From Bacteroides sp. (lineage in GTDB: Bacteria; Bacteroidota; Bacteroidia; Bacteroidales; SM23-62): a stretch of DNA of 32,970 nt. The stretch is from assembly GCA_030640625.1 (NCBI GenBank), contig DAOWJB010000270.1, positions 1-32,970 of the forward strand, written 5' to 3'. This document shows positions 1 to 9,889 of the stretch, piece after piece (the stretch's first letter is position 1; every line of letters starts with the position of its first letter). A program made the translations under genes and the position numbers. The notes below the pieces were generated by a model. The model saw only the letters and a list, made by a program, of their open reading frames with translations, did not search any database and had not been told where the DNA came from.

Positions 1-3000
1 AGCCGGCAAAATGGGCAAGATATTACCTGCACCCCCTTGCTGCAATTGAACGGAGTAGCAAGTGCAGACGGCGGGCGGCTAAGGGTTAACAGGGTCCAGG
101 TTAACGGAGTAAACAGGCAGTTTGACCTGATAGCCGATACCGGATCCTTTTTTGGGACCCTCTCCGGTGATGAGGTGATCATCAGCGGGAATATGGCAGA
201 ACGGCTTGAGGTAGGAGTGGGTGATTTTATCGTGCTGAGAATCCAGAAGGCCAGTGTTATGCCGTTGAATGCTCCTTTTGTATCAGCCACCCATACCACT
301 GTCTCAGCCAGGGTCCGCGTTAAGGCCATTGCCGGATTAACTGAACTGGGACGATTCAGCCTGAAGATCTCCCAGACTGCTCCCTTCAACGTTTTCGTTA
401 ACCTGGACTACCTGAACCAGGCAATGGACCTTGAGGACAAAGCAAACCATATTTTAATATCCCATGAGGTTCCCCTGGATCAGGATCAGGTTACTGCTTC
501 TCTCCGGAAGGTCTGGCATCCTGAAGATGCCGGGTTAATGATCCGGAACATCCCTGACTTAAAAGAGACCGAGCTGTATTCCGAACGGGTTTTCATTGAA
601 CCGGCCATCATCGATGCATTTCAAAAGGTGAGCGCAAATCAGCAATATGTGCTGACCTATTTCGTGAACAGCATCACAGCCGGTGAAAACCAAACACCCT
701 ATTCCTTCATTTCGACTCTGCCAGGCGAGCAATCGGCTGACAAAAAGACGGGCGAAAAGACCCTCAGTGAGGACGGGATAGTGGTTAATGAATGGCTGGC
801 ATCCGATCTGGGGGTAATCCCAGGTGATACCATCAGGCTTGATTATTTTGTGCCTGGTCCCTTACGGAGGCTGGAGGAGCATTCCATCCCATTGAAGGTT
901 GAAGGCATTGTACCCATGGAGGGCAGGTACGGGGACATGAACCTGATGCCTGACCTGCCAGGTCTTTCAGATGCAGGCCATTGCCGTGACTGGGAAGCAG
1001 GAATACCCATTGACCTTGAAAAGATACGTGACAAGGACGAGGATTATTGGAACAGGTATAAGGGCACTCCAAAGGCTTTTATCTCCATAATTACTGCAGA
1101 AAAGATATGGCAAAACAGGTTTGGAGACTATACAGCCATCAGGTTTCCTTCTTCCATGGTTGAAAATGAATTGCTGGTGAAAGCTTTCCAGGATCACCTG
1201 GATCCTGGCGACCTGGGCATCCGGGCAGAATTTGTACGAAAATCAGGGATGGAAGCGGCACGCAATGGAGTGGATTTCAGCCAGTTATTTATCGCACTTA
1301 GTTTTTTTATTCTGATTTCAAGCATCATCCTTACAGCCCTTCTGTTTCATCTCAACCTGACAAACAGGATCTCACAGGCCGGTACCATGGCAACCTGGGG
1401 CTATTCAAAACGGCTGATCAAACGTATTTTTCTGCTGGAGGGTGGATTTATTGCCATTCTTGGTGGCATCCCGGGTATTTTACTGGCCATCCTCTATACC
1501 CGGTTTGTATTTAACATGCTGGAAAGAGTGTGGTCTGATATCGTAAGGACCAGTGTCCTGGAGATTTCCATTCAGTCCCTTACCCTGATCAGCGGTTTCC
1601 TGATCTGTATCTTGATCTCCTGGATAACCATATACATTATATTGCGAAGGAATCTCAGGAAAGAGATTGTTCAAATCCAGCGAAACCTGAAAACTCCTTA
1701 CAGAAGCCAGTCAGGCCTCCTCAGGTTGCTCCCGGGATCACTGGCAGCATTGATCTCGATAGTACTTGTATTTACCCAGGCAATCAGTGGAGGAGAATGG
1801 AGCACTCCTGTTTTTCTCATGGCCGGTGGAATGCTTTTCCTGTCTATGATGCTGTTCACGGGCCAGTTATTACGCCTTCCACAGCAAAGCCAATCCTCCA
1901 GTCTCAGGGTCCACCAGATTGTCCGGCGAAATATTTCCAGGAACAGGCAGCGCAGCCTTACCATCATCCTGTTGTTTGCCCTGGGTACATTCAGCGTAAT
2001 TCTGACGGGGTCAAACAGGCGGGATCCAGGCAGGGAAATGATTGACAAAAAAGGAGGTACAGGTGGATTTCAATATTTTGCGGAAGCAACCATCCCTATC
2101 CTGCATGATCTGAACGATCCGGTTGTCAGGGTTGAATCCGGACTGGAGGGCAATTACTCTTTTGTCCAGTTCCGTAAAAATGATGGAGACGATGCCAGCT
2201 GTCTGAATCTTAACAGGATCAGTAGGCCGGTCCTGCTCGGAGTGGATCCTGCCTCAATGGAAGGAAGGTTTAGTTTTGTGGCCTCGACCCCGGATCTCGA
2301 ACCGGCACATCCCTGGGGGTCTCTGGAGAAGGAGCTTGATGGGGGACTCATCCCTGCTATTGCAGACCAGACCATGATTCAATGGGGACTTGGCAAAAAG
2401 ATGGGAGATACACTTTTCTATCAGAATGAAAGGGGTGATACCCTGAGGATAAAACTGATCGGAGGGATTGCCCCATCAGTGCTGCAGGGGAATATGATCA
2501 TCGCTGATAAGCATTTTTTAAATAATTTCCCCTCCTCCAGCGGTGCCTCCCTGTACCTTGTTGAGGTGTTGCCGGGCGACAGCATTGATCCGGGGATTGA
2601 TCTGACCCGGGCTTACAGGGACAACGGGTGGTATATGACCCAATCTGCTGCCAGGCTGGCTGAATTTGAGTCCGTACAGAATACCTATCTTTCCATTTTT
2701 ACATTCCTTGGTGTACTGGCTTTATTGCTGGGTACGGTTGGTTTGGGTATAGTGCTTGTACGCAACATCATAGAGCGCAGGAATGAGATCGGATTATACC
2801 AGGCCTTGGGATATGGTGCAAGGCATATCTTCAGGATCTTTTTCCTGGAATACTTTTGGCTGATCAGTATCGGGATCCTGACCGGATTTTTTGCTGCGCT
2901 ACTGGCATCTCTGCCGGGATTTATCTCACTGGATTTTATGCAGGTCTTTAAAAGTGTCGGTCTCATCCTGCTTATCCTGTTTGCCAACAGCATATGCTGG

Positions 3001-3063
3001 ATAAGCATTTTTATCCTGGCCAATTTACGGAAGAGGTCACTTGCAGAACTTGGTCAGGAATGA
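1..3063 (+). CDS. ABC transporter permease, MacB/FtsX-like (5' end outside the window)
   Basis: The reading frame is open from base 1 (SRQNGQDITCTPLLQLNG...), so the listed start at 37 (TTG) is probably not the real start. Duplicated extracellular domains alternate with hydrophobic segments; the C-terminal block 'GIVLVRNIIERRNEIGLYQALGYGARHIFRIFFLEYFWLISIG' is typical of FtsX domains. Confidence 0.88.
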   Translation, partial: SRQNGQDITCTPLLQLNGVASADGGRLRVNRVQVNGVNRQFDLIADTGSFFGTLSGDEVIISGNMAERLEVGVGDFIVLRIQKASVMPLNAPFVSATHTTVSARVRVKAIAGLTELGRFSLKISQTAPFNVFVNLDYLNQAMDLEDKANHILISHEVPLDQDQVTASLRKVWHPEDAGLMIRNIPDLKETELYSERVFIEPAIIDAFQKVSANQQYVLTYFVNSITAGENQTPYSFISTLPGEQSADKKTGEKTLSEDGIVVNEWLASDLGVIPGDTIRLDYFVPGPLRRLEEHSIPLKVEGIVPMEGRYGDMNLMPDLPGLSDAGHCRDWEAGIPIDLEKIRDKDEDYWNRYKGTPKAFISIITAEKIWQNRFGDYTAIRFPSSMVENELLVKAFQDHLDPGDLGIRAEFVRKSGMEAARNGVDFSQLFIALSFFILISSIILTALLFHLNLTNRISQAGTMATWGYSKRLIKRIFLLEGGFIAILGGIPGILLAILYTRFVFNMLERVWSDIVRTSVLEISIQSLTLISGFLICILISWITIYIILRRNLRKEIVQIQRNLKTPYRSQSGLLRLLPGSLAALISIVLVFTQAISGGEWSTPVFLMAGGMLFLSMMLFTGQLLRLPQQSQSSSLRVHQIVRRNISRNRQRSLTIILLFALGTFSVILTGSNRRDPGREMIDKKGGTGGFQYFAEATIPILHDLNDPVVRVESGLEGNYSFVQFRKNDGDDASCLNLNRISRPVLLGVDPASMEGRFSFVASTPDLEPAHPWGSLEKELDGGLIPAIADQTMIQWGLGKKMGDTLFYQNERGDTLRIKLIGGIAPSVLQGNMIIADKHFLNNFPSSSGASLYLVEVLPGDSIDPGIDLTRAYRDNGWYMTQSAARLAEFESVQNTYLSIFTFLGVLALLLGTVGLGIVLVRNIIERRNEIGLYQALGYGARHIFRIFFLEYFWLISIGILTGFFAALLASLPGFISLDFMQVFKSVGLILLILFANSICWISIFILANLRKRSLAELGQE

Positions 3064-3066
3064 CCA

Positions 3067-3093
3067 GGAATTCTTTGATAATGAAAGAATTCC
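3067..3093. terminator. Perfect 10-bp inverted repeat (GGAATTCTTT-gataatg-AAAGAATTCC) between convergent genes
   Basis: Read directly from sequence; lies between the + permease stop (3063) and the - NIPSNAP stop (3131). No clear T-tract, so the terminator role is inferred. Confidence 0.5.
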
Positions 3094-3130
3094 CTGCTTC
3101 CCTTAGCGAGTTCCAGCTTTCCCGCTGAAT

Positions 3131-3922
3131 TTAGAAATCAGAATAGTCTGTATGATGAAGCAGGATGATATCAATCTCCGAAACATTGTTCTGGTATTCT
3201 TCCATGGAACTGATTTTTTCCCATACCGGATGTTCCCTGAATTTTGCCCAGTGCTCTTCTCGCGATTCCATATTGGAAAAACTTGTCATATACATAAGGT
3301 TGGGCATACGGCTTCCTGATAACACTTCTGCATAGAATACGGCATTGAATTCCAGTTTTTCAAAAAGGCTTACTTCCCCGCCTTCATTAAACATATGTAC
3401 TTTGTTGACCAGGGTATTCTCTGTGTAACTCTCATAACTGCGCAATTCATAGATTCTTTCTTCGGGTGGAGAATCCAGTTTAGGAACACTGGCTTGCGGC
3501 TGGTAATCGAAAGCATGCAATATTATCGATTCGAGACGTATGTATGGAGGATCATCATATGCTGCCTCCAGGTATGCCTTTCCGTCTGTATGATATGCCT
3601 TATCCAGTTCCAGTTTCCCCTCAAGCTGGGCAAATTGTTCAAGTGTTTTAAAGGGAATGAACACGTAAATCTTTTGTTCAGCTGCTTCATCACTTTCCAC
3701 GGGTTTAAACACACCCACATTCTCTATACCCGCCCTGTGCAGTGCTGGCAGGTAGGCTTCTTTCAGGTAAGTATCGATCCGGCCTTCCTGTGATGCGTCA
3801 AGGTAATGATAGATCCTGATCTGATAATACTCTTTAGTGGTCTTGGCAGCATTCACAGTTAACGGAATGATGAATATCAAACTGCACAAAATATGGCATA
3901 ATAGTTGGACCGGTCTTTTCAT
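3131..3922 (-). CDS. NIPSNAP family protein, putatively secreted
   Basis: N-terminal signal-like segment MKRPVQLLCHILCSLIFIIPLTVNA; two ferredoxin-like repeats 'YYQIRIYHYLDASQEGRIDTYLKEAYLPALHRAGIENVGVFKP' and 'RIYELRSYESYTENTLVNKVHMFNEGGEVSLFEKLEFNAVFYAEVLSG'. Confidence 0.85.
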   Translation of the reverse strand: MKRPVQLLCHILCSLIFIIPLTVNAAKTTKEYYQIRIYHYLDASQEGRIDTYLKEAYLPALHRAGIENVGVFKPVESDEAAEQKIYVFIPFKTLEQFAQLEGKLELDKAYHTDGKAYLEAAYDDPPYIRLESIILHAFDYQPQASVPKLDSPPEERIYELRSYESYTENTLVNKVHMFNEGGEVSLFEKLEFNAVFYAEVLSGSRMPNLMYMTSFSNMESREEHWAKFREHPVWEKISSMEEYQNNVSEIDIILLHHTDYSDF

Positions 3923-4053
3923 GGTTTTGTTTGTTTTTAAAGATTATGAATTATCTCAATATACTGAAAAAAAGCTTCAGATTGTCAATATGTATTTGTT
4001 CATTCCTTTTTTCCGTTTATTTTAGGCGATCCATTTTACCAATTAAAATTGCA

Positions 4054-4404
4054 ATGAGAAAGTTTGTGATGATAGTATTGTGCCCTGTTTTCCTGTTGTC
4101 CGCAACGGCACAGGAACCCACGAAATGGCGTGGGCCCTCGGCCAACGGTATTTATCCTGAAAAGGGCTTGTTAAGGGAATGGCCTGAGGATGGACCTGAA
4201 ATGCTGTGGCATTATGAGGGACTTGGTGAGGGATTCTCTTCCCCCGTAATGGCCAATGGAAAGATTTATGTTTCTGGAATGGTAGATAATACCGGGCATA
4301 TTTTTGTCCTCAGTGATGAGGGGTTGTTCATGGATCAATTTACATATGGAGAGGAGTTCCATGTGAGGCATGGCAATGTTCTGATGGCTTTTAAAATTAA
4401 ATAA
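4054..4404 (+). pseudogene. Miniature PQQ-like beta-propeller protein (116 aa) with an internal in-frame deletion relative to the neighbouring paralogue
   Basis: ATG at 4054 (MRKFVMIVLCPVFLLSATAQEPTKWRGPSANGIYPEKG...). It aligns with the N-terminus of the 4431-5636 protein up to 'YGE(E/D)FH', then jumps to the paralogue's last residues (VRHGNVLMAFKIK vs VRHGSVLMAYKIK). Confidence 0.8.
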
Positions 4405-4430
4405 TCTAAGAAACCACAAATAGTTTGATC

Positions 4431-5636
4431 ATGAAAAGAATTTTTATTGCATTAGGAATTATATTAAGTACACTGGCATCGGCCCAGGAACCAACACAGT
4501 GGAGAGGACCTGAAAGCAAAGGGATCTATCCGGATAAGGGGCTGTTGAAGGAGTGGCCTGCTGAAGGACCTGAAATGCTCTGGCATGCTGACGGACTGGG
4601 TCAGGGGCATTCATCCCCTGTTTTCGCCAAGGGCAAAATTTATATTACTGGTATGCTAAATAATATTGGACATATTTTTGTTCTCAGCAATGAAGGCAAG
4701 TTATTAAGTAAGTTTCCATATGGTGAGGATTTCCATGAAAGTTACGCGGGATCCCGTTCATCTCCCACTGTTGTTGGAGACCTGCTGTATGTTCTGAGTG
4801 GCCAGGGATTATTGGTCTGCATGAATGTCCATGATGGCAAGATCCAGTGGTCCAAAAACCTGTTCAGGGATTTTGACGGGAGGAACATTACCTGGGGGAT
4901 CACAGAAACGGTTTTAGTGGATGGGAATACTGTGTATTGTACCCCGGGTGGATCAAAACATAATGTGGTGGCATTGGACCGTTTTACAGGAAATGTAAAG
5001 TGGACAAGCAGGGGCAAAGGAAATCTTTCAGCTTATTGTACACCGCTGCTGGTAAATCTGCCTGCTGCAAAGGTCCTTGTCACACATACCGCCAGTAATA
5101 TAATTGGGATAAATGCTTCCGATGGTACCCTATTGTGGTCACAACATCATCCTAACCAGTACTCGGTACACGCCAATACACCCATTTATCATGATGGAGC
5201 AATATATTGTTTCAGTGGATACGGGCGAGGAGGTGTAATGATCGAGCTAGATAACAGGGGAAACAAGCTGAATATTAAATGGACCGAAAAAAGCCTGGAC
5301 AGCCGGATGGGAGGCGCGGTTCTTATCGATGGATACATTTATGGATCCGGCGATAATGGACGCAGCTGGAAATGCCTTGACTGGAACACAGGGAAAAAAC
5401 AATATGAGTCCACACTCATTGGAAATGGTGTGGTTATCTTTGCCGACGGAATGTTGTTTTGTTATAGCCAGCGTGGAGAGCTTGCCATGGTACGGGCAAA
5501 TCCTGATCAGTTCAAAGTGGCTGGCAAGACCAGGGTAAGCATGGGCTCGGGTCAGCACTGGGCACATCCGGTGATTGACAATGGACGCCTGTTTGTCAGG
5601 CATGGCAGTGTATTGATGGCCTATAAAATCAAATAA
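4431..5636 (+). CDS. PQQ-binding-like beta-propeller repeat protein, secreted
   Basis: Signal peptide MKRIFIALGIILSTLASAQ; repeats such as 'VVALDRFTGNVKWTSRG', 'IIGINASDGTLLWSQHH'. First ATG at 4431; the listed 4425 start is a TTG. Confidence 0.88.
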   Translation: MKRIFIALGIILSTLASAQEPTQWRGPESKGIYPDKGLLKEWPAEGPEMLWHADGLGQGHSSPVFAKGKIYITGMLNNIGHIFVLSNEGKLLSKFPYGEDFHESYAGSRSSPTVVGDLLYVLSGQGLLVCMNVHDGKIQWSKNLFRDFDGRNITWGITETVLVDGNTVYCTPGGSKHNVVALDRFTGNVKWTSRGKGNLSAYCTPLLVNLPAAKVLVTHTASNIIGINASDGTLLWSQHHPNQYSVHANTPIYHDGAIYCFSGYGRGGVMIELDNRGNKLNIKWTEKSLDSRMGGAVLIDGYIYGSGDNGRSWKCLDWNTGKKQYESTLIGNGVVIFADGMLFCYSQRGELAMVRANPDQFKVAGKTRVSMGSGQHWAHPVIDNGRLFVRHGSVLMAYKIK

Positions 5637-5646
5637 ATTCCAAGAA

Positions 5647-7002
5647 ATGTTTTCACGCATTCTTTGTGCCAGTTTGGTACTAGCATTCCTTTGCTTTCCG
5701 GAAATAACCGCGCAGACAGATTATAAGGAACAATGGCCCGGATTTCGGGGACCCTACGCAGTCGGCATTGTTGACAATGCCAATACACCCATAGAATGGA
5801 ATGCCGAGAGCGGAAAAAACATTAAATGGAAAACGAGGATCCCCGGACTGGGGCATTCATGTCCCGTGATCTGGGATGATTATCTTTTCGTAACAACCGC
5901 GGTCAGCGGCTCAGGAGAAGATTATCTGAAAGTTGGCCTGTATGGCGACATTGATATGGTTGATGATGAATCGGTCCACGAGTTTAAAGTGTATTGTCTC
6001 AATAAAAACACGGGTGAGATCATATGGGAACACCTTTCCCACAAAGGAGTGCCCAAGACCAAACGGCATACCAAATCCTCGCAGGCCAACTGTACCCCTG
6101 TCACGGATGGGAAACACCTGGTGGTGTATTTTGGTTCGGAGGGACTGTTCTGTTATGATCTGAAAGGGAAATTGCTATGGCAAAAGGACCTTGGTGTGAT
6201 CAATGCCGGACCATATACCGAGCCGGATGTGGAATGGGGAATCGCCAGTTCACCGGTAATACATAAAGAGAAGATCATTATTCAATGTGATGTCACCGGG
6301 GAGAATTTCCTGGCCTTGTTCGACCTGGAAAACGGAGAGGAGATCTGGCGGACACACAGGGATGAGGTATCAACATGGTGTACACCGGCCATATATGAAA
6401 AAAACGGCAGGACACAGATCATCGTCAACGGATTTAAGCATATGGGTGGCTATGATTTTGATACAGGCAAGGAGATATGGAAGATGAGCGGAGGAGGTGA
6501 CGCACCAGTCCCAACGCCGGTCATTGCACATGAACTGATTTTTCTGAACAATGCACATGGCAGGTACTCACCCATTTACGTCGTGAAGCCTGAGGCAAAA
6601 GGTGATATAACGCTGGACAAGGACAGTACTACAAATGAGTACATTGTCTGGAGCATCGAACGTGGCGGCGCCTACATGCAAACACCCCTGATCTATGGGG
6701 AATATCTCTATAATTTGCGGGGCAACGGTTCACTGAGCTGTTTTCATGCTACCACCGGGGAGTTAATGTATAAGCAGAGTCTCGGGGTCAGTGGCGGTGT
6801 GACTGCCTCAGGAATCGCCTCTGACGGAAAACTTTATTTTACCTCAGAAAATGGATATGTTTATGTAGTGAAAGCCGGTCCGGAATATGAACGCCTGGCC
6901 AAGAATAACATGGATGACATCTGCATGGCCACCCCGGCTATTTCAAAAGGGTGCATTTATTTCCGTACGGCAAAGTACCTGATTGCTGTTTCAGCGGAAT
7001 AG
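5647..7002 (+). CDS. PQQ-binding-like beta-propeller repeat protein, secreted
   Basis: Signal peptide MFSRILCASLVLAFLCFPEITAQ; 'WPGFRGPYAVGIVDNANTPIEWNAESGKNIKWKTRIPGLGHSCPVIW', 'VYCLNKNTGEIIWEHLSH', 'LALFDLENGEEIWRTH'. Confidence 0.9.
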   Translation: MFSRILCASLVLAFLCFPEITAQTDYKEQWPGFRGPYAVGIVDNANTPIEWNAESGKNIKWKTRIPGLGHSCPVIWDDYLFVTTAVSGSGEDYLKVGLYGDIDMVDDESVHEFKVYCLNKNTGEIIWEHLSHKGVPKTKRHTKSSQANCTPVTDGKHLVVYFGSEGLFCYDLKGKLLWQKDLGVINAGPYTEPDVEWGIASSPVIHKEKIIIQCDVTGENFLALFDLENGEEIWRTHRDEVSTWCTPAIYEKNGRTQIIVNGFKHMGGYDFDTGKEIWKMSGGGDAPVPTPVIAHELIFLNNAHGRYSPIYVVKPEAKGDITLDKDSTTNEYIVWSIERGGAYMQTPLIYGEYLYNLRGNGSLSCFHATTGELMYKQSLGVSGGVTASGIASDGKLYFTSENGYVYVVKAGPEYERLAKNNMDDICMATPAISKGCIYFRTAKYLIAVSAE

Positions 7003-7044
7003 TTATTATCCCTAACCAGCAGGCCAGCCTGTATTGATGTGAAA

Positions 7045-8301
7045 TTATTCGCTGATATTATAGGCGGTTACAGTCTCTCCGTGCCGGATATATAAGATAC
7101 TGTTACCGATAGTGGGATGGGCCCAATGCGGACCACTTCCCGGCTTATACTGGAAAGAACTGATTACCTGGAAATTATCAGGATTGGGATTGACCAGTCC
7201 CACAAATCCGCGCTTTTCCTCATAAACAATGAGTTTGCCATCAGCAGCAATAATGGAACCCTTATTGTTCCACTTTTTATCATACATGATTTCTCCGGTT
7301 TCCCAATTAATACATGCCCAATTCCCCTTGCTGTTATTGATCCAGGTAGATCCGTATATATAACCATCAAGGAGCACGATTCCTCCATGGTGTGTATCCA
7401 GCACAGGCTGCTTCCAGACCAGGCTGATCCCGGAACCGTCGGGCAACAGCTCAAACATGGCTGAGGTATGATTATAACCGCTTGTAATAAAAAGCCGGCC
7501 GTCTCGGTACAGTGGACTGACAGCATTGATATAGATACCCTGGGAATGACTGAGTGATTTATCCAGTTCGCTGTAATTGTATGTCCACAGTATTTCACCA
7601 TTTTCCGAGTCTACTCCAATTAAATAATTCCTCAATACATTGACAATGATCCTTTTATCCCCTTTTTTAATCAGAATGGGAGATACATATGCGGTAGTAT
7701 CATGAATTGTCTCGCTGGTCCAGATAGTCTCTCCGCTTTCTTTATCCAATGCAACCATGGTGGTTAAATGTCCAGCTGGCGTATAAATAACCTTATTATC
7801 AACCAATAATGGTGATTCAGCAATCTCCCATGTGGCATAAAGTCCTTTAAAACTTTCAAATGCATCTACATGCCATTTAATTTGTTGCTGTGAGGCATCC
7901 ACACAAACGACCTCTCCCCGTCCGCTTATGAGGTATACCTTGTCTCCCTCAACGGTAGGTGTGGCACGGGTCTCCTTGAAAGAGCGACGAGGGGACAGCC
8001 CATAGGGGATTTGCCATATGGGATTTCCGTTTGCTGCTTCAATGGCAGTCAAATATTCAATGCTATCTTTTCTGCCGGTTGCATAGATAATCCCATTGTA
8101 CACTGATAAGGATGAAAAACCTTTTCCGATTCCCTCCATTTTCCAGAGGAGATCGGGGCCCTCTTCTGCCCATTTATCCAGAAGGCCCTTATCGGGATAG
8201 ATCCCGTTCCGTTCCGGGCCACGCCATTGTGCAATGTCCTGCCCTGCAAGCAAATTGGGGAACAGAAAAAAAACAATCAGTAGATATCTGAATTTATTCA
8301 T
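7045..8301 (-). CDS. PQQ-binding-like beta-propeller repeat protein, secreted
   Basis: Signal peptide MNKFRYLLIVFFLFPNLLAG; 'AQWRGPERNGIYPDKGLLDKWAEEGPDLLWKMEGIGKGFSS', shared with the + strand paralogues. Confidence 0.9.
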   Translation of the reverse strand: MNKFRYLLIVFFLFPNLLAGQDIAQWRGPERNGIYPDKGLLDKWAEEGPDLLWKMEGIGKGFSSLSVYNGIIYATGRKDSIEYLTAIEAANGNPIWQIPYGLSPRRSFKETRATPTVEGDKVYLISGRGEVVCVDASQQQIKWHVDAFESFKGLYATWEIAESPLLVDNKVIYTPAGHLTTMVALDKESGETIWTSETIHDTTAYVSPILIKKGDKRIIVNVLRNYLIGVDSENGEILWTYNYSELDKSLSHSQGIYINAVSPLYRDGRLFITSGYNHTSAMFELLPDGSGISLVWKQPVLDTHHGGIVLLDGYIYGSTWINNSKGNWACINWETGEIMYDKKWNNKGSIIAADGKLIVYEEKRGFVGLVNPNPDNFQVISSFQYKPGSGPHWAHPTIGNSILYIRHGETVTAYNISE

Positions 8302-8433
8302 TTTCTTTGGGTGAATGTTTTTAAGTTATATGAAATTGATCAACAAAATTATTTCTTTCCTCAAAAATCAGCGGTATAAATTTAGACAGAATGATTAACT
8401 TGACCCTTAAGCCACTTAACTTACCTACATAAA

Positions 8434-9223
8434 ATGAAAAAATACGGATGTTCTGAAGATGCTATTGCTCATTATACATGTTTGCAAGTCCCAGAAACCA
8501 TTATCATTGATGGAAACCTTAATAAACCTGTCTGGCAAAAAGCCGTTAAATCACCCCGCTTTGTGGGACAGGGACTACCTCTACATTGGTTTCTGGGTAG
8601 AAGAACCCTATGTGGAGGCCCATCTGAAGGAAAGGGATGATATCATTTTCAGGGAGAATGATATTGAGGTTTTGATAGACGGAGGGGATTGTTATTATGA
8701 ATTTGAAATCAATGCACTGGGTACAATATATGAAGTATTCTTTATTTGGCAGGATGCATATAAAAAAAACAGCCGGTTTGATGTGCCCGAGTTTGATCTG
8801 CTTTCTCGCAAGGCACTTTCCTTTGGTGGCGATTACGACCGCAATCCGGAATCATTTTGGTGGGGCAGGCATCCTAGGAAATGCAGGTGGGCTTTCCTTG
8901 ACTGGGATTTCCCGGGACTTTTATCAGCAGTACGGGTGGATGGAAAAATAAATGACAACAGCACACCTGATAAGGGTTGGAGTGTAGAACTGGCTTTTCC
9001 ATGGGAAGGGATGAAATGGCTCGCATGCGGAAGATCACTACCTCCACAGGATGGGGAAACCTGGCGGATCTTCTTCGGGCGCTTTCAAAGATTCCATAAT
9101 GCTGGAAATGAAGTACAACCCCATCCGGCCTGGGCATGGAACAGACATGGTGTTTATGATACCCATATACCGGAATGTTTCACCAATGTGCATTTTTCGG
9201 ATGAGCATCTACAACTTGACTAA
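8434..9223 (+). pseudogene. Carbohydrate-binding family 9-like (CBM9-like) protein, disrupted by deletion plus frameshift near 8565-8575
   Basis: N-terminal piece in one frame (8434: 'HYTCLQVPETIIIDGNLNKPVWQKAVKSPRFV') and the rest in another ('DRDYLYIGFWVEEPYVEAHLKERDDIIFRENDIEVLIDGGDCYYEFEINALGTIYEVFF...'). The short segment expected between RFV and (W)DxDYLYIGF is missing. Confidence 0.75.
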
Positions 9224-9319
9224 AAGTTTTGTTAATGCGCCCATTCCAGCATTATATTAATTTAAGCATGTCCCTGTATTTTAGTATATTTAATTTGCTT
9301 TACCTTACCCCAATCGGCA

Positions 9320-9889
9320 ATGGAGCAATATACCGATGAGCAGATCATCGAGGGAATTTTTCAGAGTGACCGAAAAGTGATGGATTTCATTTATGAGCGC
9401 TATTACGGCAAGGTTGAAAGCTTCATCATGGGCAGAGGAGGGAACCCTGAACATGTCAAGGATGTTTTCCAGGAGGCCCTGATGGTAATCTACCAGAAGA
9501 TCCAGGATAAGGGGCTGAAACTTACCTGTGCTTTCTCAACTTATTTGCTGGCTGTATGCAAGAATATATGGATGCATGATATGAGGAAGATAAAATATCA
9601 TCTGGTGGAGGATTCAAGGCTTGATACTGTCTCAGAAGAAGATATGGTGGACAGGGAACTGGAAGAAAAATTACTGGCCCTGTTTGAGTACCATTTCAAA
9701 CAGCTAAGCAAGGATTGCCAGAAACTTTTGCGTTTGCATTTTAATAAGGTTTCTCTTGCAGATATCCAGCAGATATTCGGGTACAGCAGTGAGCATTATA
9801 CCTCTGACCGTAAATACAGGTGCAAGCAAAGCCTGTATAACCGGATAAAAAAGGACCCAAAATATAAAGAGATTGTAAATGATCGATGA
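9320..9889 (+). CDS. RNA polymerase sigma-70 factor, ECF-like
   Basis: Region 2-like 'VMDFIYERYYGKVESFIMGRGGNPEHVKDVFQEALMVIYQKI' and region 4-like 'LSKDCQKLLRLHFNKVSLADIQQIFGYSSEHYTSDRKYRCKQSLYNRI'. Confidence 0.87.
   Translation: MEQYTDEQIIEGIFQSDRKVMDFIYERYYGKVESFIMGRGGNPEHVKDVFQEALMVIYQKIQDKGLKLTCAFSTYLLAVCKNIWMHDMRKIKYHLVEDSRLDTVSEEDMVDRELEEKLLALFEYHFKQLSKDCQKLLRLHFNKVSLADIQQIFGYSSEHYTSDRKYRCKQSLYNRIKKDPKYKEIVNDR

Noticed and set aside
3395-3793. 132-aa plus-strand ORF antisense to the NIPSNAP gene
   Set aside because: Antisense shadow; the NIPSNAP frame has a signal peptide and domain repeats.
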